From the NCBI GenBank assembly GCA_946643435.1, contig CAMPCD010000008.1, positions 1 through 46,705 of the forward strand: DNA of 46,705 nt, in the 5' to 3' direction. Positions 1 to 10,039 of the stretch are shown in pieces. The notes below the pieces were generated by a model. That model did no database searches, was not told the DNA's origin, and saw only the letters and a list, made by a program, of their open reading frames with translations. Each line of letters starts with the position of its first letter. Positions within the stretch are counted from its first letter, which is position 1. Source of the DNA: an uncultured bacterium (GTDB taxonomy: Bacteria; Bacillota_I; Bacilli_A; RF39; UBA660). The position numbers and the translations under genes were made by a program.

Positions 1-2
1 GC

Positions 3-854
3 TTTGGTATTGATAGAAATGGTGAATTTGGTGAATCAGTATTAATTAATGAATACTTACTTAAATTTATAGATGATGAATTAGAATCAAGAATGATGGT
101 TCCTAAAGATGCCTTCTATACATTAGATGACCTAGAAAAAGCATTATCATTTGCTTTAATAGGTGATGGTTTCTTAGGTAATAGAATAATGCAAGATAAT
201 GCAACTATCATGCAAGTTAGATTACATTCATTAAATAATTCTACAAATAGAGAATACTTTAAAGTAGATAATTATATAACACTTGAAGATTATATTTCTT
301 CATTAATAGTACATAATAATAAAAGAAGTCAAATTATTAATATTAACTTAGAAGATATTGATGATGCCTTAGCTAAGACTATCGTTAAGATATTCTCTAA
401 GATGATATTTGATTTTGCTAAATCACGTAAGGAAAGAGCAGCTATACCATTCCACTTATTTATTGAAGAAGCACATAGATATGTAACTAAAGATGATATA
501 GATCATTTCTTACTAGGATATAATATATTTGAAAGAATTGCTAAGGAAGGTCGTAAATACGGAGTTATGTTAGCTTTAGTATCTCAAAGACCAGTAGAGT
601 TATCTGATACAGTTATTGGACAAATATCTAACTTCTGTATATTAAAGATGACACACCCATTAGACTTAGATTACATTAATAAAATGTTACCTAATATTTC
701 AGGTGATGTAATTGATAAATTAACTTCATTACAATCTGGTACAATGGTTGCCTTTGGTACAGCATTTAAAATACCAGTTATAATTAAGATGGATATGCCA
801 AATCCTGCGCCTTATTCATCAAACTGTAATGTAAATGAAAGATGGAAAGCTTAA
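3..854 (+). CDS. HerA/DUF87-like ATP-binding protein, C-terminal part (5' end outside window)
   Basis: Frame is open from base 3 (FGIDRNGEFGESVLINEYLLKF...) before the ORF-track ATG at 93; FHLFIEEAHRYV (Walker B-like), GRKYGVMLALVSQRPVELSDTVIGQISNFCILKM are typical of HerA/DUF87 ATPases. Confidence 0.75.
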   Translation, partial: FGIDRNGEFGESVLINEYLLKFIDDELESRMMVPKDAFYTLDDLEKALSFALIGDGFLGNRIMQDNATIMQVRLHSLNNSTNREYFKVDNYITLEDYISSLIVHNNKRSQIININLEDIDDALAKTIVKIFSKMIFDFAKSRKERAAIPFHLFIEEAHRYVTKDDIDHFLLGYNIFERIAKEGRKYGVMLALVSQRPVELSDTVIGQISNFCILKMTHPLDLDYINKMLPNISGDVIDKLTSLQSGTMVAFGTAFKIPVIIKMDMPNPAPYSSNCNVNERWKA

Positions 855-871
855 CATCCATCTTTTTTTAT
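845..871 (+). terminator. Rho-independent terminator
   Basis: AAGATGGA...TCCATCTT hairpin followed by T-run at the end of the HerA-like gene. Confidence 0.6.
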
Positions 872-895
872 TGTTGTAAATAATTTGCATATTTA

Positions 896-924
896 TTTAC
901 ACATATATGTAGATGTGATATATT
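896..924 (+). promoter_or_regulatory. Sigma-70-type promoter for the putative 6S RNA
   Basis: TTTACA (896-901), 17-bp spacer, TATATT (919-924). Confidence 0.6.
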
Positions 925-930
925 AAAGTT

Positions 931-1124
931 ACCTAGGAGAGGTTATTTCATAAAAACCGACTAATGTGATATATAAGGGAAACTAATTAATCTGCGGTGT
1001 TGAAGACCCACATCAAAAGTAGGTTAAGTATATTAACTTACGTGGGGATCCTAAAGCTGGGTTATGTGTTACCCACCTCGTGAGAGCGGGTTTTTTATCA
1101 CTTTGACTTTTCCTAGGCTTTTTT
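931..1124 (+). ncRNA. ssrS: Putative 6S RNA
   Basis: ~190-nt non-coding unit behind a strong promoter; closing stem CCTAGGA (932-938)/TCCTAGG (1111-1117), second stem ATAAAAACC (950-958)/GGTTTTTTAT (1089-1098), CCCAC (1007-1011)/GTGGG (1042-1046), apical GTAGGTTAA/TTAACTTAC (1019-1027/1033-1041), side hairpin TGGGT/ACCCA (1058-1062/1071-1075), then T-run; an elongated irregular rod with central open region is the 6S architecture. Confidence 0.65.
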
Positions 1125-1142
1125 ATGGAAGGAAATTGCTTA

Positions 1143-1504
1143 TGGATATAATTAGATTAATACTATCAATTATTTTTCCACCTATTGGATTATTCTTTAA
1201 TTTTATGATGGGTGCTGAAAACAAGATTCAAAAGGTAAGTATGGTAATATCTACATTCTTATCTGTAGCAATATTATGTTTAGGTATAACTGCATGTGTA
1301 TTAGTTGCAGGAAGTAATAAACAAGATATAGATTTACTAAAGTGTAGAAGTCCTCGTTATTGTGATCCATCTGATGGAGAAACAAGAACATGTTACTATT
1401 GCAAAGATGATGTATGTAAGACACCTGAAAAGATAACATGTGTAAATGATGGTGATGAAAGATTCAACTATGAGACAGTAGCTGGAGATGAGAGTGAAGA
1501 ATAG
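1143..1504 (+). CDS. Small membrane protein (YqaE/Pmp3-like N-terminal hydrophobic segment, cysteine-containing C-terminus)
   Basis: ORF track starts at 1064 inside the 6S-like RNA; ATG at 1143 (MDIIRLILSIIFPPIGLFFNFMMG) follows GGAAGGAAA and is a better start. Confidence 0.6.
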
Positions 1505-1526
1505 GTAAAACTATTCTTTTTTTATT
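1497..1526 (+). terminator. Rho-independent terminator
   Basis: AGAATAG gtaaaa CTATTCTTTTTTT. Confidence 0.65.
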
Positions 1527-1565
1527 AAATATATTATAATATGTGTAGTAAAGAAGTGTGATATT

Positions 1566-4500
1566 ATGAGAAAAATATTAGATGGTAATAATGCAGTAGC
1601 AAATGCTGCACATATCATGTCTGAAGTAGAGATGGTATATCCAATTACACCATCAACACCAATGGCTGAAGCACAAGAAGAATTAAATATAAATAATACT
1701 AATTTATTTGATGATAAAGTGGTAATTGAAGAATTAGAATCTGAAGCAGGGGTCGCAGGTGCTATGCATGGTTCTTTATTAAGTGGTTCTTTAACTACAT
1801 CATTTACATCATCACAAGGTCTTTTATTGATGATACCTAATATGTATAAAATAGCAGGTGAAGGATTACCTGGAGTAATACATGTATCTGCAAGAACTAT
1901 TGCTACTCATGCCTTATCTATATTTGGTGATCATTCAGATGTCTATGCAACTCGTTCTACTGGATTTAATATATTAGCATCAAATAATCCTGAAGAAGCA
2001 TATCATATGGCTTTAGTATCTCATTTAGCTGCTATAGAAGGCTCTTTACCATTTATACATTTCATGGATGGATTTAGAACTTCACATGAATATAATGTAG
2101 TTAACTTACTTGATAGAGAAGATATTATTAAACTAATAGATTATAAAAAAATAGATGAATATAAAGAAAGATGTTTAAACTTAAATAAAAGTATTCAATA
2201 TGGTATGAATGAAGGAGAAGATATTTATTTCCAATCAGTAGAAGCTAGAAATAAAGATTATGAAAAAATACCATTTATAGTAGAATCTTATATGGGTAGA
2301 ATTAATAAACTAGCTAATACTAATTATCATCCATTTACTTACTATGGAGATCCTGAAGCTAAATATGTAATAGTTGCTATGGGTTCTGTAAATGACACGA
2401 TTAAAGAAGTAATAGATAAAGAGAATAAACATGGTATGAAGATAGGTTTAATATCAGTTTATCTTTATAGACCATTTTCTATTAAGCATTTAAAGAATGT
2501 ACTACCTAATACAGTAGAAAGAATAGCTGTACTTGATAGAACTAAAGAACATGGTTCTATTGGAGAACCTTTATATTTAGATGTATTAAGTGCTTTAAAA
2601 GATACAAATATAGATATAGTAGGTGGAAGATATGGTTTATCTTCTAAAAATGTAACTCCACAAGATATATACGGTGTTTATTCTATGTTAATGTCTACAC
2701 CTAAGAATAACTTTACTATAGGTATAGATGATGATGTTACTAATACATCTATTAAATCTAAACCATATAATATTAATTTAGATTGTAATCAAATAAAGAT
2801 ATATGGATATGGTTCAGATGGTATGGTATCTGCTTCAAAAGATTTAATTAAAATTATAGGTAAGGATCAATATGTACAAGGTTATTTCGAATATGATTCT
2901 AAAAAGTCAGGTGGAGTAACTATATCTCATTTAAGATATGGAGATAAAAAGATTACATCACCTTACTACATAACAGAAGCAAATATTATTGTCGTAACAG
3001 AAGATTCATACTTCCATAAATATGAATTATTAAATGAAATAAAGAAAGATGGAATAATACTTTTAAATACATCTGATGCAGATTTCATTAATAAGTTATT
3101 ACAAGATGATATTAATATAATTAAAGAAAAGAATATTAAAGTATATATAATAGATGCTAATAAAATAGCATTAGATAATAATATAGCAGGTAAGATAAGT
3201 AAGATCATGGAATGTGCTATATTACATTTATTAGATTATAATAACTATGAAGAAATACTTGTAGAATCTATTAAACAACAATTTAAAGATAAGAATGAAG
3301 AAATAACAACTAATAACATTAATGCAATTAAAGATATAAGTAATAGTATAATAGAAATTACAAATATTAAAGATAATAATGTATTTAGAGAAGAAAAAGA
3401 TAATATTATAGATATTATTAATGCTAGAAAAGGTAACACTTTAAAAGTATCTCAATTAATGGATTATAAGAATGGTTCATTTGTAGGTGGATTAACTAAG
3501 AATGAAAAAAGAGATATTACTGATTTAGTTGCTACATGGGATCCATCTAAATGTATTCAATGTGGTATGTGTTCTTTATATTGTCCACATGCAGCTATTA
3601 GACCATTCATAAATGATGAAGGTCCTATAAATGCATTAGGTAGTGATAAAAAGTATGAATTAATAATATCTAATAAAGATTGTTTAGCATGTGGTGTATG
3701 TGTATCAGCATGTCCTACAGGTGCCCTAAAATTAGAAAAGAAAACTACTGATAATACTGAGAAGGTAAATAAATACTATGGTCAAGATATTAAAGTAGTA
3801 GATAAGTTTAATATTAAGAATTCACAATTAGTTCAACCTAAATTTGAATTCTCAGGAGCATGTGCAGGATGTGGTGAAGCATCATATATTAAATTATTAT
3901 CTCAATTATATGGAGATGAAATAGTAATAGCTAATGCTACAGGTTGTTCATCAATATATGGTGGATCTGTCCCATCTACAGCTTATACATTACCATGGGC
4001 TAACTCATTATTTGAAGATAATGCAGAATTTGCATATGGTATTCATATCTCATATGAAACTAAGAGAAATAGATTATTAAATCTTATAAATGAAAATATC
4101 AATAATTTAGATAATGAATTAAAAGAATTATTAACTACATTAATAAATAATTATAATAATCATGAAATAACAAATGATATATATAATAGATTAAAGAATA
4201 TAGAAGTACCTCAATTCTTAAAAGATTATATTGAATATATTCCTTCAAGAACTGTTGTAGCTTTAGGTGGAGATGGATGGGCATATGACATTGGTTTCAA
4301 TGGAATAGATCATGTATTATCATCTAATGAAAACATTAAAATCATGGTACTTGATACTGAAGTATATTCTAATACAGGTGGTCAAGCTTCTAAATCATCA
4401 GGTATAGGACAAGTAGCTAAGTTCACATATGATGGTAAAAAGAATAATAAGAAAGACTTATTTAGAATAGCTATGCAATATGACAATGTATATGTTGCAT

Positions 4501-4883
4501 CATGTAATATATCAGCTAATCCTATGCATACAATTAAATGTATGAAAGAAGCATTTGAACATAATGGACCAGCTATAATTATCTGTTATGCTTCATGTAT
4601 AGAACATGGTATCAAAGGTAGTATGAGTTGTTCCTTAAAAGAAGGTAAACTTGCGACTACTGCAGGTTATAATCTATTAATGAGATATAAAGATAATCAT
4701 TTATATTTAGATTCAAAACAACCTGACTTTGATAAATATGAAGAATTCTTATGTAGTCAAAATAGATATAATATCTTAAAAAAACATAATAAAGACGCTG
4801 AAGAACTGTTTAAATTAAATAAAGATGCAGCTATAAATAGATATAATTATTATAAAGAATTAGAGGGTAAAGGTAATGAATAG
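1566..4883 (+). CDS. nifJ: Pyruvate:ferredoxin (flavodoxin) oxidoreductase, single-chain
   Basis: 1105 aa; N-terminal YPITPSTPMAE, two 4Fe-4S motifs (CIQCGMCSLYCP, CLACGVCVSACP), CAGCGE and TPP-binding ALGGDGWAYDIGF. Confidence 0.95.
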   Translation: MRKILDGNNAVANAAHIMSEVEMVYPITPSTPMAEAQEELNINNTNLFDDKVVIEELESEAGVAGAMHGSLLSGSLTTSFTSSQGLLLMIPNMYKIAGEGLPGVIHVSARTIATHALSIFGDHSDVYATRSTGFNILASNNPEEAYHMALVSHLAAIEGSLPFIHFMDGFRTSHEYNVVNLLDREDIIKLIDYKKIDEYKERCLNLNKSIQYGMNEGEDIYFQSVEARNKDYEKIPFIVESYMGRINKLANTNYHPFTYYGDPEAKYVIVAMGSVNDTIKEVIDKENKHGMKIGLISVYLYRPFSIKHLKNVLPNTVERIAVLDRTKEHGSIGEPLYLDVLSALKDTNIDIVGGRYGLSSKNVTPQDIYGVYSMLMSTPKNNFTIGIDDDVTNTSIKSKPYNINLDCNQIKIYGYGSDGMVSASKDLIKIIGKDQYVQGYFEYDSKKSGGVTISHLRYGDKKITSPYYITEANIIVVTEDSYFHKYELLNEIKKDGIILLNTSDADFINKLLQDDINIIKEKNIKVYIIDANKIALDNNIAGKISKIMECAILHLLDYNNYEEILVESIKQQFKDKNEEITTNNINAIKDISNSIIEITNIKDNNVFREEKDNIIDIINARKGNTLKVSQLMDYKNGSFVGGLTKNEKRDITDLVATWDPSKCIQCGMCSLYCPHAAIRPFINDEGPINALGSDKKYELIISNKDCLACGVCVSACPTGALKLEKKTTDNTEKVNKYYGQDIKVVDKFNIKNSQLVQPKFEFSGACAGCGEASYIKLLSQLYGDEIVIANATGCSSIYGGSVPSTAYTLPWANSLFEDNAEFAYGIHISYETKRNRLLNLINENINNLDNELKELLTTLINNYNNHEITNDIYNRLKNIEVPQFLKDYIEYIPSRTVVALGGDGWAYDIGFNGIDHVLSSNENIKIMVLDTEVYSNTGGQASKSSGIGQVAKFTYDGKKNNKKDLFRIAMQYDNVYVASCNISANPMHTIKCMKEAFEHNGPAIIICYASCIEHGIKGSMSCSLKEGKLATTAGYNLLMRYKDNHLYLDSKQPDFDKYEEFLCSQNRYNILKKHNKDAEELFKLNKDAAINRYNYYKELEGKGNE

Positions 4884-5289
4884 TTTAAAATGTTATAACT
4901 GTGGAATTAAAGTAGGATTAAATGAAATAAATACAAAAAAGGCCTTTAATTTTAATCCAAATGGCGTACTTTGTTTAAATTGTTATATGATATTCTATGG
5001 TAAAGCAAGAGATTATTTATATAATCATCCTAATACAAATAGAAAAGATTTAGCTACTGCTACTAAAATACCTACAGGAATAATAGATTTATTACTTAAT
5101 GAAGGTGCTTTATTTCAAGTAGTTAAAGATGATTTAAATAAATTACAAGAAGTAAAAAAAGAAAATGATAATAAACAAAAAATAGTATCATCTAGAGCTA
5201 GTTTAATTAAAGATTTAAATAAAAGTATGAATAGTGGTACTGTTGAAGCAAAACCAAGAATGAGATTTATTGAACATAAAAAACATTAA
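4876..5289 (+). CDS. Zinc-ribbon protein resembling flagellar-operon YvyF family
   Basis: N-terminal CYNCG ... CLNCY zinc ribbon and HPNTNRKDLATATKIPTGIIDLLLNEG winged-helix-like segment; overlaps stop of nifJ by 8 bp. Confidence 0.5.
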   Translation: MNSLKCYNCGIKVGLNEINTKKAFNFNPNGVLCLNCYMIFYGKARDYLYNHPNTNRKDLATATKIPTGIIDLLLNEGALFQVVKDDLNKLQEVKKENDNKQKIVSSRASLIKDLNKSMNSGTVEAKPRMRFIEHKKH

Positions 5290-5302
5290 TCAGGGGAGTT
5301 AT

Positions 5303-5971
5303 ATGGCATATGATAGCAGCATGGATACTTTAAAACATATAGAACGTGTTGGTTACTATGAAAAGATATATAAAGATGCATTAAATAATAAAATAATTAC
5401 AGATGAAGATATTAATTGTAATATAGATGATATGACATTAATTGATATATTAGCTTTATTAATACAAGGAGAAGATATTCCTCCATACTGTAATTTATTT
5501 ACTGATATAAATAAGAATAGTAAGATATATAAACTTGGAACATATCATAAAGATAAATTAGAACTATTAAAGTTTATATTAGAGGAATTAGATGAAAGAG
5601 CAATTCAACACGATAGATCTAAATTAGAAGATCCTGAAAAACCATATTTTGATATATGGACACCAAGAATACAAGAAGCAGGATTAGGAAGTGACTTATA
5701 TAAATATTTCCTAGAACAATTAAAACCTGCATTGATACATCATTATAGAGTTAATAGGCATCATTTCCAACACTTTGGTAATGGTATAAATGGAATGACT
5801 ATAACTGATTTATCTGAAGTATTGTGGGATTGGAATGCAACATGTGATAGACATGAAGATGGTAATATATACTATAGTATTGATTACTTATCTAAAGAAC
5901 ATGGCTATTCTAAAGAGATGGTTAAAGTATTATCTAATACATGCGAAAAGTATTTTAATAAGAGTAAGTAA
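5303..5971 (+). CDS. DUF5662-like protein
   Basis: HDRSKLEDPEKPYFDIWTPRI...HHYRVNRHHFQHF...LSEVLWDWNAT; ORF track start 5270 overlaps the upstream gene, ATG at 5303 has CAGGGGAG RBS. Confidence 0.65.
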   Translation: MAYDSSMDTLKHIERVGYYEKIYKDALNNKIITDEDINCNIDDMTLIDILALLIQGEDIPPYCNLFTDINKNSKIYKLGTYHKDKLELLKFILEELDERAIQHDRSKLEDPEKPYFDIWTPRIQEAGLGSDLYKYFLEQLKPALIHHYRVNRHHFQHFGNGINGMTITDLSEVLWDWNATCDRHEDGNIYYSIDYLSKEHGYSKEMVKVLSNTCEKYFNKSK

Positions 5972-5986
5972 TTACTCTTTTTTTAT
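5961..5986 (+). terminator. Rho-independent terminator
   Basis: AAGAGTAA gtaa TTACTCTT then T-run. Confidence 0.55.
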
Positions 5987-6020
5987 GTTATAATCTTAAT
6001 TATAAAAAGGGATGATTATT

Positions 6021-6806
6021 ATGCGTTTAGATAAAGAAATAGTATTAAGAGGACTAGTTCCTACTAGAGCTAAAGCACAAGAATTAATCAAAGATAGAAA
6101 AGTAAAAATAAATGGTAGAATAGAGACAAAACAAGCTTATCCAGTTGTTGATATAGATAATATAGAAATACTTCCAAATGATACCTTAAAATACGTTTCA
6201 AGAGGTGGATTAAAGTTAGAGGGAGCTATTAAATACTTTAATATAGATTTTAATGATAAAGTAGTCATGGATATAGGATCATCTACTGGAGGATTCACTG
6301 ACTGTGCACTTCAACATGGAGCAAAAAAAGTAATAGGTATAGATGTAGGTACAGATGTCATGGCACCTGTATTAAGAATAGATCCTAGAGTAGACTTACA
6401 TGAAAATCTTAATCTAAAAGATATTGATAAGTCTTTATTTAAAGGTGTAGATATAGTTGTATCTGATGTATCATTTATATCATTAAAATATGTAATAGAT
6501 AAAATACTAGAACAGACGAATAAATATGATTTAGTATTATTAGTTAAACCTCAATTTGAATGTGGTAAAGTAATAGCTGATAAATATAAAGGAATTATAA
6601 ATGATAAAGAAATACATGAAAAAATATTAAGAAATATTTCTAAATATTTAGAAAAGAATAATTACTATATTAACAATGCCCATGTATCTCCAATTAAAGG
6701 TGGAGATGGTAATATAGAATATCTTATATATGTAAGACCAACTAATAACAATAATTCTATAAATTATAATGAATTAGTTGATGAAGCATTTAAGAAGGTG
6801 AAATAA
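6021..6806 (+). CDS. tlyA: TlyA family rRNA (cytidine-2'-O)-methyltransferase / hemolysin-like
   Basis: S4 domain MRLDKEIVLRGLVPTRAKAQELI, then DIGSSTGGFTDCALQHGA and LLVKPQFECGK; ATG at 6021 preferred over 6012. Confidence 0.9.
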   Translation: MRLDKEIVLRGLVPTRAKAQELIKDRKVKINGRIETKQAYPVVDIDNIEILPNDTLKYVSRGGLKLEGAIKYFNIDFNDKVVMDIGSSTGGFTDCALQHGAKKVIGIDVGTDVMAPVLRIDPRVDLHENLNLKDIDKSLFKGVDIVVSDVSFISLKYVIDKILEQTNKYDLVLLVKPQFECGKVIADKYKGIINDKEIHEKILRNISKYLEKNNYYINNAHVSPIKGGDGNIEYLIYVRPTNNNNSINYNELVDEAFKKVK

Positions 6807-7478
6807 ATGTTTGATAGATTAATTAAATTAATTGGTGAAGATAACTTCAATAAAATACAAAATAAAAATATATTATTAATTGGAGTAGGTGGAGTAGGTT
6901 CTGCTACTTTAGAAACATTAGTAAGAAATGGTTTTATTAATATAACTATAATAGACTTTGATATAGTAGATATTACTAATATTAATAGACAACTAATAAC
7001 TAATTCATCTAATGTAGGAAATAAGAAAATAGATGAAGCTATTAAAAGAGCTAAACTAATTAATCCTCTTTGTAATATAAAAGGTTTAGATATTAAATTA
7101 GATGAAGATAATATAACTGATTATATAAATAACTATGATTATATAATTGATGCCTGTGACACCATGTCAGTTAAATTTAAACTAATTGAATTATCTATGA
7201 GTAATAACTTTAAATTAATCGAATCTATGGGTACTGCTAAGAAATTAAATCCATCTAAATTAAGTATTACTACATTAGATAAAACAGAATATGATCCAAT
7301 AGCTAAAATATTAAGAAAGAAGTGTAGAGATAATAAAATTAATGCTAAAAAGGTTCATGTTGTATCATCTATAGAAAGACCATTAGACATTCAAGAAAAA
7401 GCTACATCTTCAATGGTTCCTAATACAGCAGGTATTCTACTTGCATCTTATGTTATTAATGATATAATAAACAATTAG
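6807..7478 (+). CDS. tcdA: ThiF/MoeB/TcdA-type E1-like enzyme (probable tRNA threonylcarbamoyladenosine dehydratase)
   Basis: GVGGVGSATLETLVRNG, IDFDIVDITNINRQ, DACDTMSVK. Confidence 0.75.
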   Translation: MFDRLIKLIGEDNFNKIQNKNILLIGVGGVGSATLETLVRNGFINITIIDFDIVDITNINRQLITNSSNVGNKKIDEAIKRAKLINPLCNIKGLDIKLDEDNITDYINNYDYIIDACDTMSVKFKLIELSMSNNFKLIESMGTAKKLNPSKLSITTLDKTEYDPIAKILRKKCRDNKINAKKVHVVSSIERPLDIQEKATSSMVPNTAGILLASYVINDIINN

Positions 7479-7493
7479 AAAAAGGAGATTATT

Positions 7494-7730
7494 ATGAGAG
7501 TTGAAGAAATAATGTATATTCATTCAATACTAGCTGATACACAACTACCAGTAATTAGAAAAATAGAATTTATACAATCAAATTATGATCTACCAAGACT
7601 TTGGAATGAATCATCTGATGAAAGTTTGGAGTTATATTTAGATCCAGTTATTAAAGGATACTTAAGAGACATTCATAAGTTTGTTGAAAAGAACTTCGAT
7701 AAATCAGAATATGAAGTTAGACATAAATAA
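7494..7730 (+). CDS. Small conserved-looking hypothetical protein
   Basis: 78-aa ORF with AAAAGGAGA RBS, co-directional with tcdA. Confidence 0.55.
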   Translation: MRVEEIMYIHSILADTQLPVIRKIEFIQSNYDLPRLWNESSDESLELYLDPVIKGYLRDIHKFVEKNFDKSEYEVRHK

Positions 7731-7731
7731 C

Positions 7732-7758
7732 AAAAAGACTAGATAACTAGTCTTTTTT
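7732..7758. terminator. Bidirectional terminator between convergent genes
   Basis: AAAAGACTAG ataa CTAGTCTTTTTTT. Confidence 0.7.
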
Positions 7759-8721
7759 TAGTAGAAAATCAATTAATAAATTAGGATCATCACCATTAAC
7801 TACAATCTTATATATCAAGTCTATTAGTGGCATTTTAACTTTCTTTTTCTTTATTAAAGAATAAATAGATTTTAATGTATAATATCCTTCAACTGTATTA
7901 TTATTTAAGAATTCATCTGATTTCTTTTTATTATTAGCTAATAATATACCATATGAATAATTACGTGATTTAGTAGAAGTAGCAGTTAGTAATAAATCAC
8001 CAACACCTGCATAAGATAGTATAGATTTTTTATTACCACCTAATTTATAAGTTAATTCTTTTATATCATGTAATGATTCAGTGATTAAGAAAGCTCTAGT
8101 AGATTCTTTATATCCTAAACCTTCAAGTATACCTGCAGCTATAGCTATAACATTCTTAATAGATCCTGCTAATTCAGTACCAACTAAATCTTTAGATCTT
8201 CTAATCTTTATATTAGTGCCTTTATAGGCTCTTTTTACTTTATTACATACATTTATATTATTTGTTGCACAAGCAAGTGCTACAGGCTCATTATGAGCTA
8301 TATCAATAGCAAATGAAGGACCAGATAATATACCTAAGTTCCTAGTTCTTATATTATCCTTAAACACTTCATGTAAAAATCTACATGTATTTTGTTCTAT
8401 ACCTTTAGATCCTATTACAAATACCATTTTATCATTTATATAAGGCTTCATTGCTTTAGTTACTGAATCAATAAACTTAGCTGATGTCATTAGTAAGACT
8501 AAATTAGCATCTTTTAATGCTTCTTCATATGAAGTAGTAAACTTAATACTTCTAGGTATCTTAATACCATTTAAAGCTTCATAGTTATCTCTTGAATCTT
8601 CTATTTTCTTAAGTGATTCATCACTTTCAGTCCATACAATAACTTTATTATCTTTATTACTTGCTAAACTTATAGCATTACCAATACCAAATACCCCTGA
8701 ACCAATAATTGCTATATTCAT
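7747..8721 (-). CDS. gpsA: Glycerol-3-phosphate dehydrogenase [NAD(P)+]
   Basis: MNIAIIGSGVFGIGNAISLA, GILSGPSFAIDIA, ELAGSIKNVIAIAAGILEGLG, SYAGVGDLLLTATS. Confidence 0.95.
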   Translation of the reverse strand: MNIAIIGSGVFGIGNAISLASNKDNKVIVWTESDESLKKIEDSRDNYEALNGIKIPRSIKFTTSYEEALKDANLVLLMTSAKFIDSVTKAMKPYINDKMVFVIGSKGIEQNTCRFLHEVFKDNIRTRNLGILSGPSFAIDIAHNEPVALACATNNINVCNKVKRAYKGTNIKIRRSKDLVGTELAGSIKNVIAIAAGILEGLGYKESTRAFLITESLHDIKELTYKLGGNKKSILSYAGVGDLLLTATSTKSRNYSYGILLANNKKKSDEFLNNNTVEGYYTLKSIYSLIKKKKVKMPLIDLIYKIVVNGDDPNLLIDFLLKKD

Positions 8722-9914
8722 GATTTCATCTCCTTATTTATTTTATTTAAACCATCTTCATATTTATTATTACATGGTTCATAATATTTTTTATTTTTTA
8801 TATTATCTGGTAAATATTGTTGTTTTACCCAATGTTTAGGATAGTTATGTGGATATTTATATAATGGATTATTCTCTGAATTAATATGTGATGGTACATC
8901 TCCAGTAGAACCATTTTCAATATCAGATAATACTTTATCAATTGCTGATATACCTGAATTAGATTTAGGTGATAGAGCAAGTTCAATAACAACATCTGCT
9001 AAAGGTATTCTAGCCTCAGGCATTCCAAGCATTTCGGCAGCTTCTATAGCAGCTCTTACTTTAGGCCCCATGGAAGGATTAGCTAAACCTATATCTTCAT
9101 AAGCTATAACACTCATACGTCTATAGATAATATCTAAATCACCAATCATTAATAATCTACCTAAATAATATAATGATGCATCTACATCTGAACCTCTTAT
9201 ACTTTTTTGGAAAGCACTTATTATTTGATAATGGTAATCACCATCTTGATCACCTAATACTATTGGTTTTGAATTAATAGATTTAACTACATCAACAGTT
9301 ATATGATGATCTTTAACTGAATAATATGCTACTTCAAGTAGATTTAAAGCTGATCTATAATCACCAGATACTAGTTTAGCTATTGCTTCTTTAGCATCTT
9401 TATCTAACTTACAATTAGGTAATACTTTAATAGCTTTATCTAAACCTTTCATTATATCTTTAATAGATAAAGATTTAAGTTCATATATTTGACATCTACT
9501 TCTTATAGCTGGATTAACTTTATAATATGGATTTGAAGTAGTTAATCCTATAAGAATAATTAAACCATTTTCAAGATATGGTAATAATAAATCTTGTTTA
9601 TCTTTATTCATACGATGTATTTCATCTACTATTAGTACTATTTCTCCATACATCTTAGCTTCTTCAATTACTACATTAAAATCATCTTTATTATTAATAA
9701 CAGCATTCAATAATCTATATCTAACACCTAATTCTTGTACACATGCAATTGCAAGTGTAGTTTTACCAATTCCAGGATTACCATATAAGATCATTGAAAA
9801 TAACTTTTTATTTTTAATAAGGTTAGTTAATACTTTATCTTTACCAACTAAATGTTCTTGTCCAATGACATCTGATAGTTTAGTTGGTCTAAGTTTATCT
9901 GCAAGTAATTCCAT
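8718..9914 (-). CDS. rarA: Replication-associated recombination protein A (AAA+ ATPase)
   Basis: LADKLRPTKLSDVIGQEHLVG, YGNPGIGKTTLA, VDEIHRMNKDKQDLLLPYLENG, RRMSVIAYEDIGLANP. Confidence 0.95.
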   Translation of the reverse strand: MELLADKLRPTKLSDVIGQEHLVGKDKVLTNLIKNKKLFSMILYGNPGIGKTTLAIACVQELGVRYRLLNAVINNKDDFNVVIEEAKMYGEIVLIVDEIHRMNKDKQDLLLPYLENGLIILIGLTTSNPYYKVNPAIRSRCQIYELKSLSIKDIMKGLDKAIKVLPNCKLDKDAKEAIAKLVSGDYRSALNLLEVAYYSVKDHHITVDVVKSINSKPIVLGDQDGDYHYQIISAFQKSIRGSDVDASLYYLGRLLMIGDLDIIYRRMSVIAYEDIGLANPSMGPKVRAAIEAAEMLGMPEARIPLADVVIELALSPKSNSGISAIDKVLSDIENGSTGDVPSHINSENNPLYKYPHNYPKHWVKQQYLPDNIKNKKYYEPCNNKYEDGLNKINKEMKS

Positions 9915-10039
9915 ATTATTACCACCTAAAAAAATTATATCATATTATACATTTGTTCTTATACAACAAATTTACATAAAGTTATACTTTTATTAATTAA
10001 TATTTGATAAAATTATATTAATATTAGGGAGGTTATGGT

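Noticed and set aside
1090-1099. T-run GGGTTTTTTATC read as an intrinsic terminator
   Set aside because: It pairs with ATAAAAACC at 950-958 in the 6S-like rod; the later T-run at 1119-1124 after the closing stem fits the 3' end better.
1553-1564. AGAAGTGTGATA, resembling the dif-flanking motif, upstream of nifJ
   Set aside because: It sits at RBS distance from the nifJ ATG and is single; most simply a ribosome-binding region.
2966-3439. Reverse-strand ORFs (80 and 64 aa) inside nifJ
   Set aside because: Low-complexity hydrophobic antisense of a well-supported CDS; no RBS or family signature seen.
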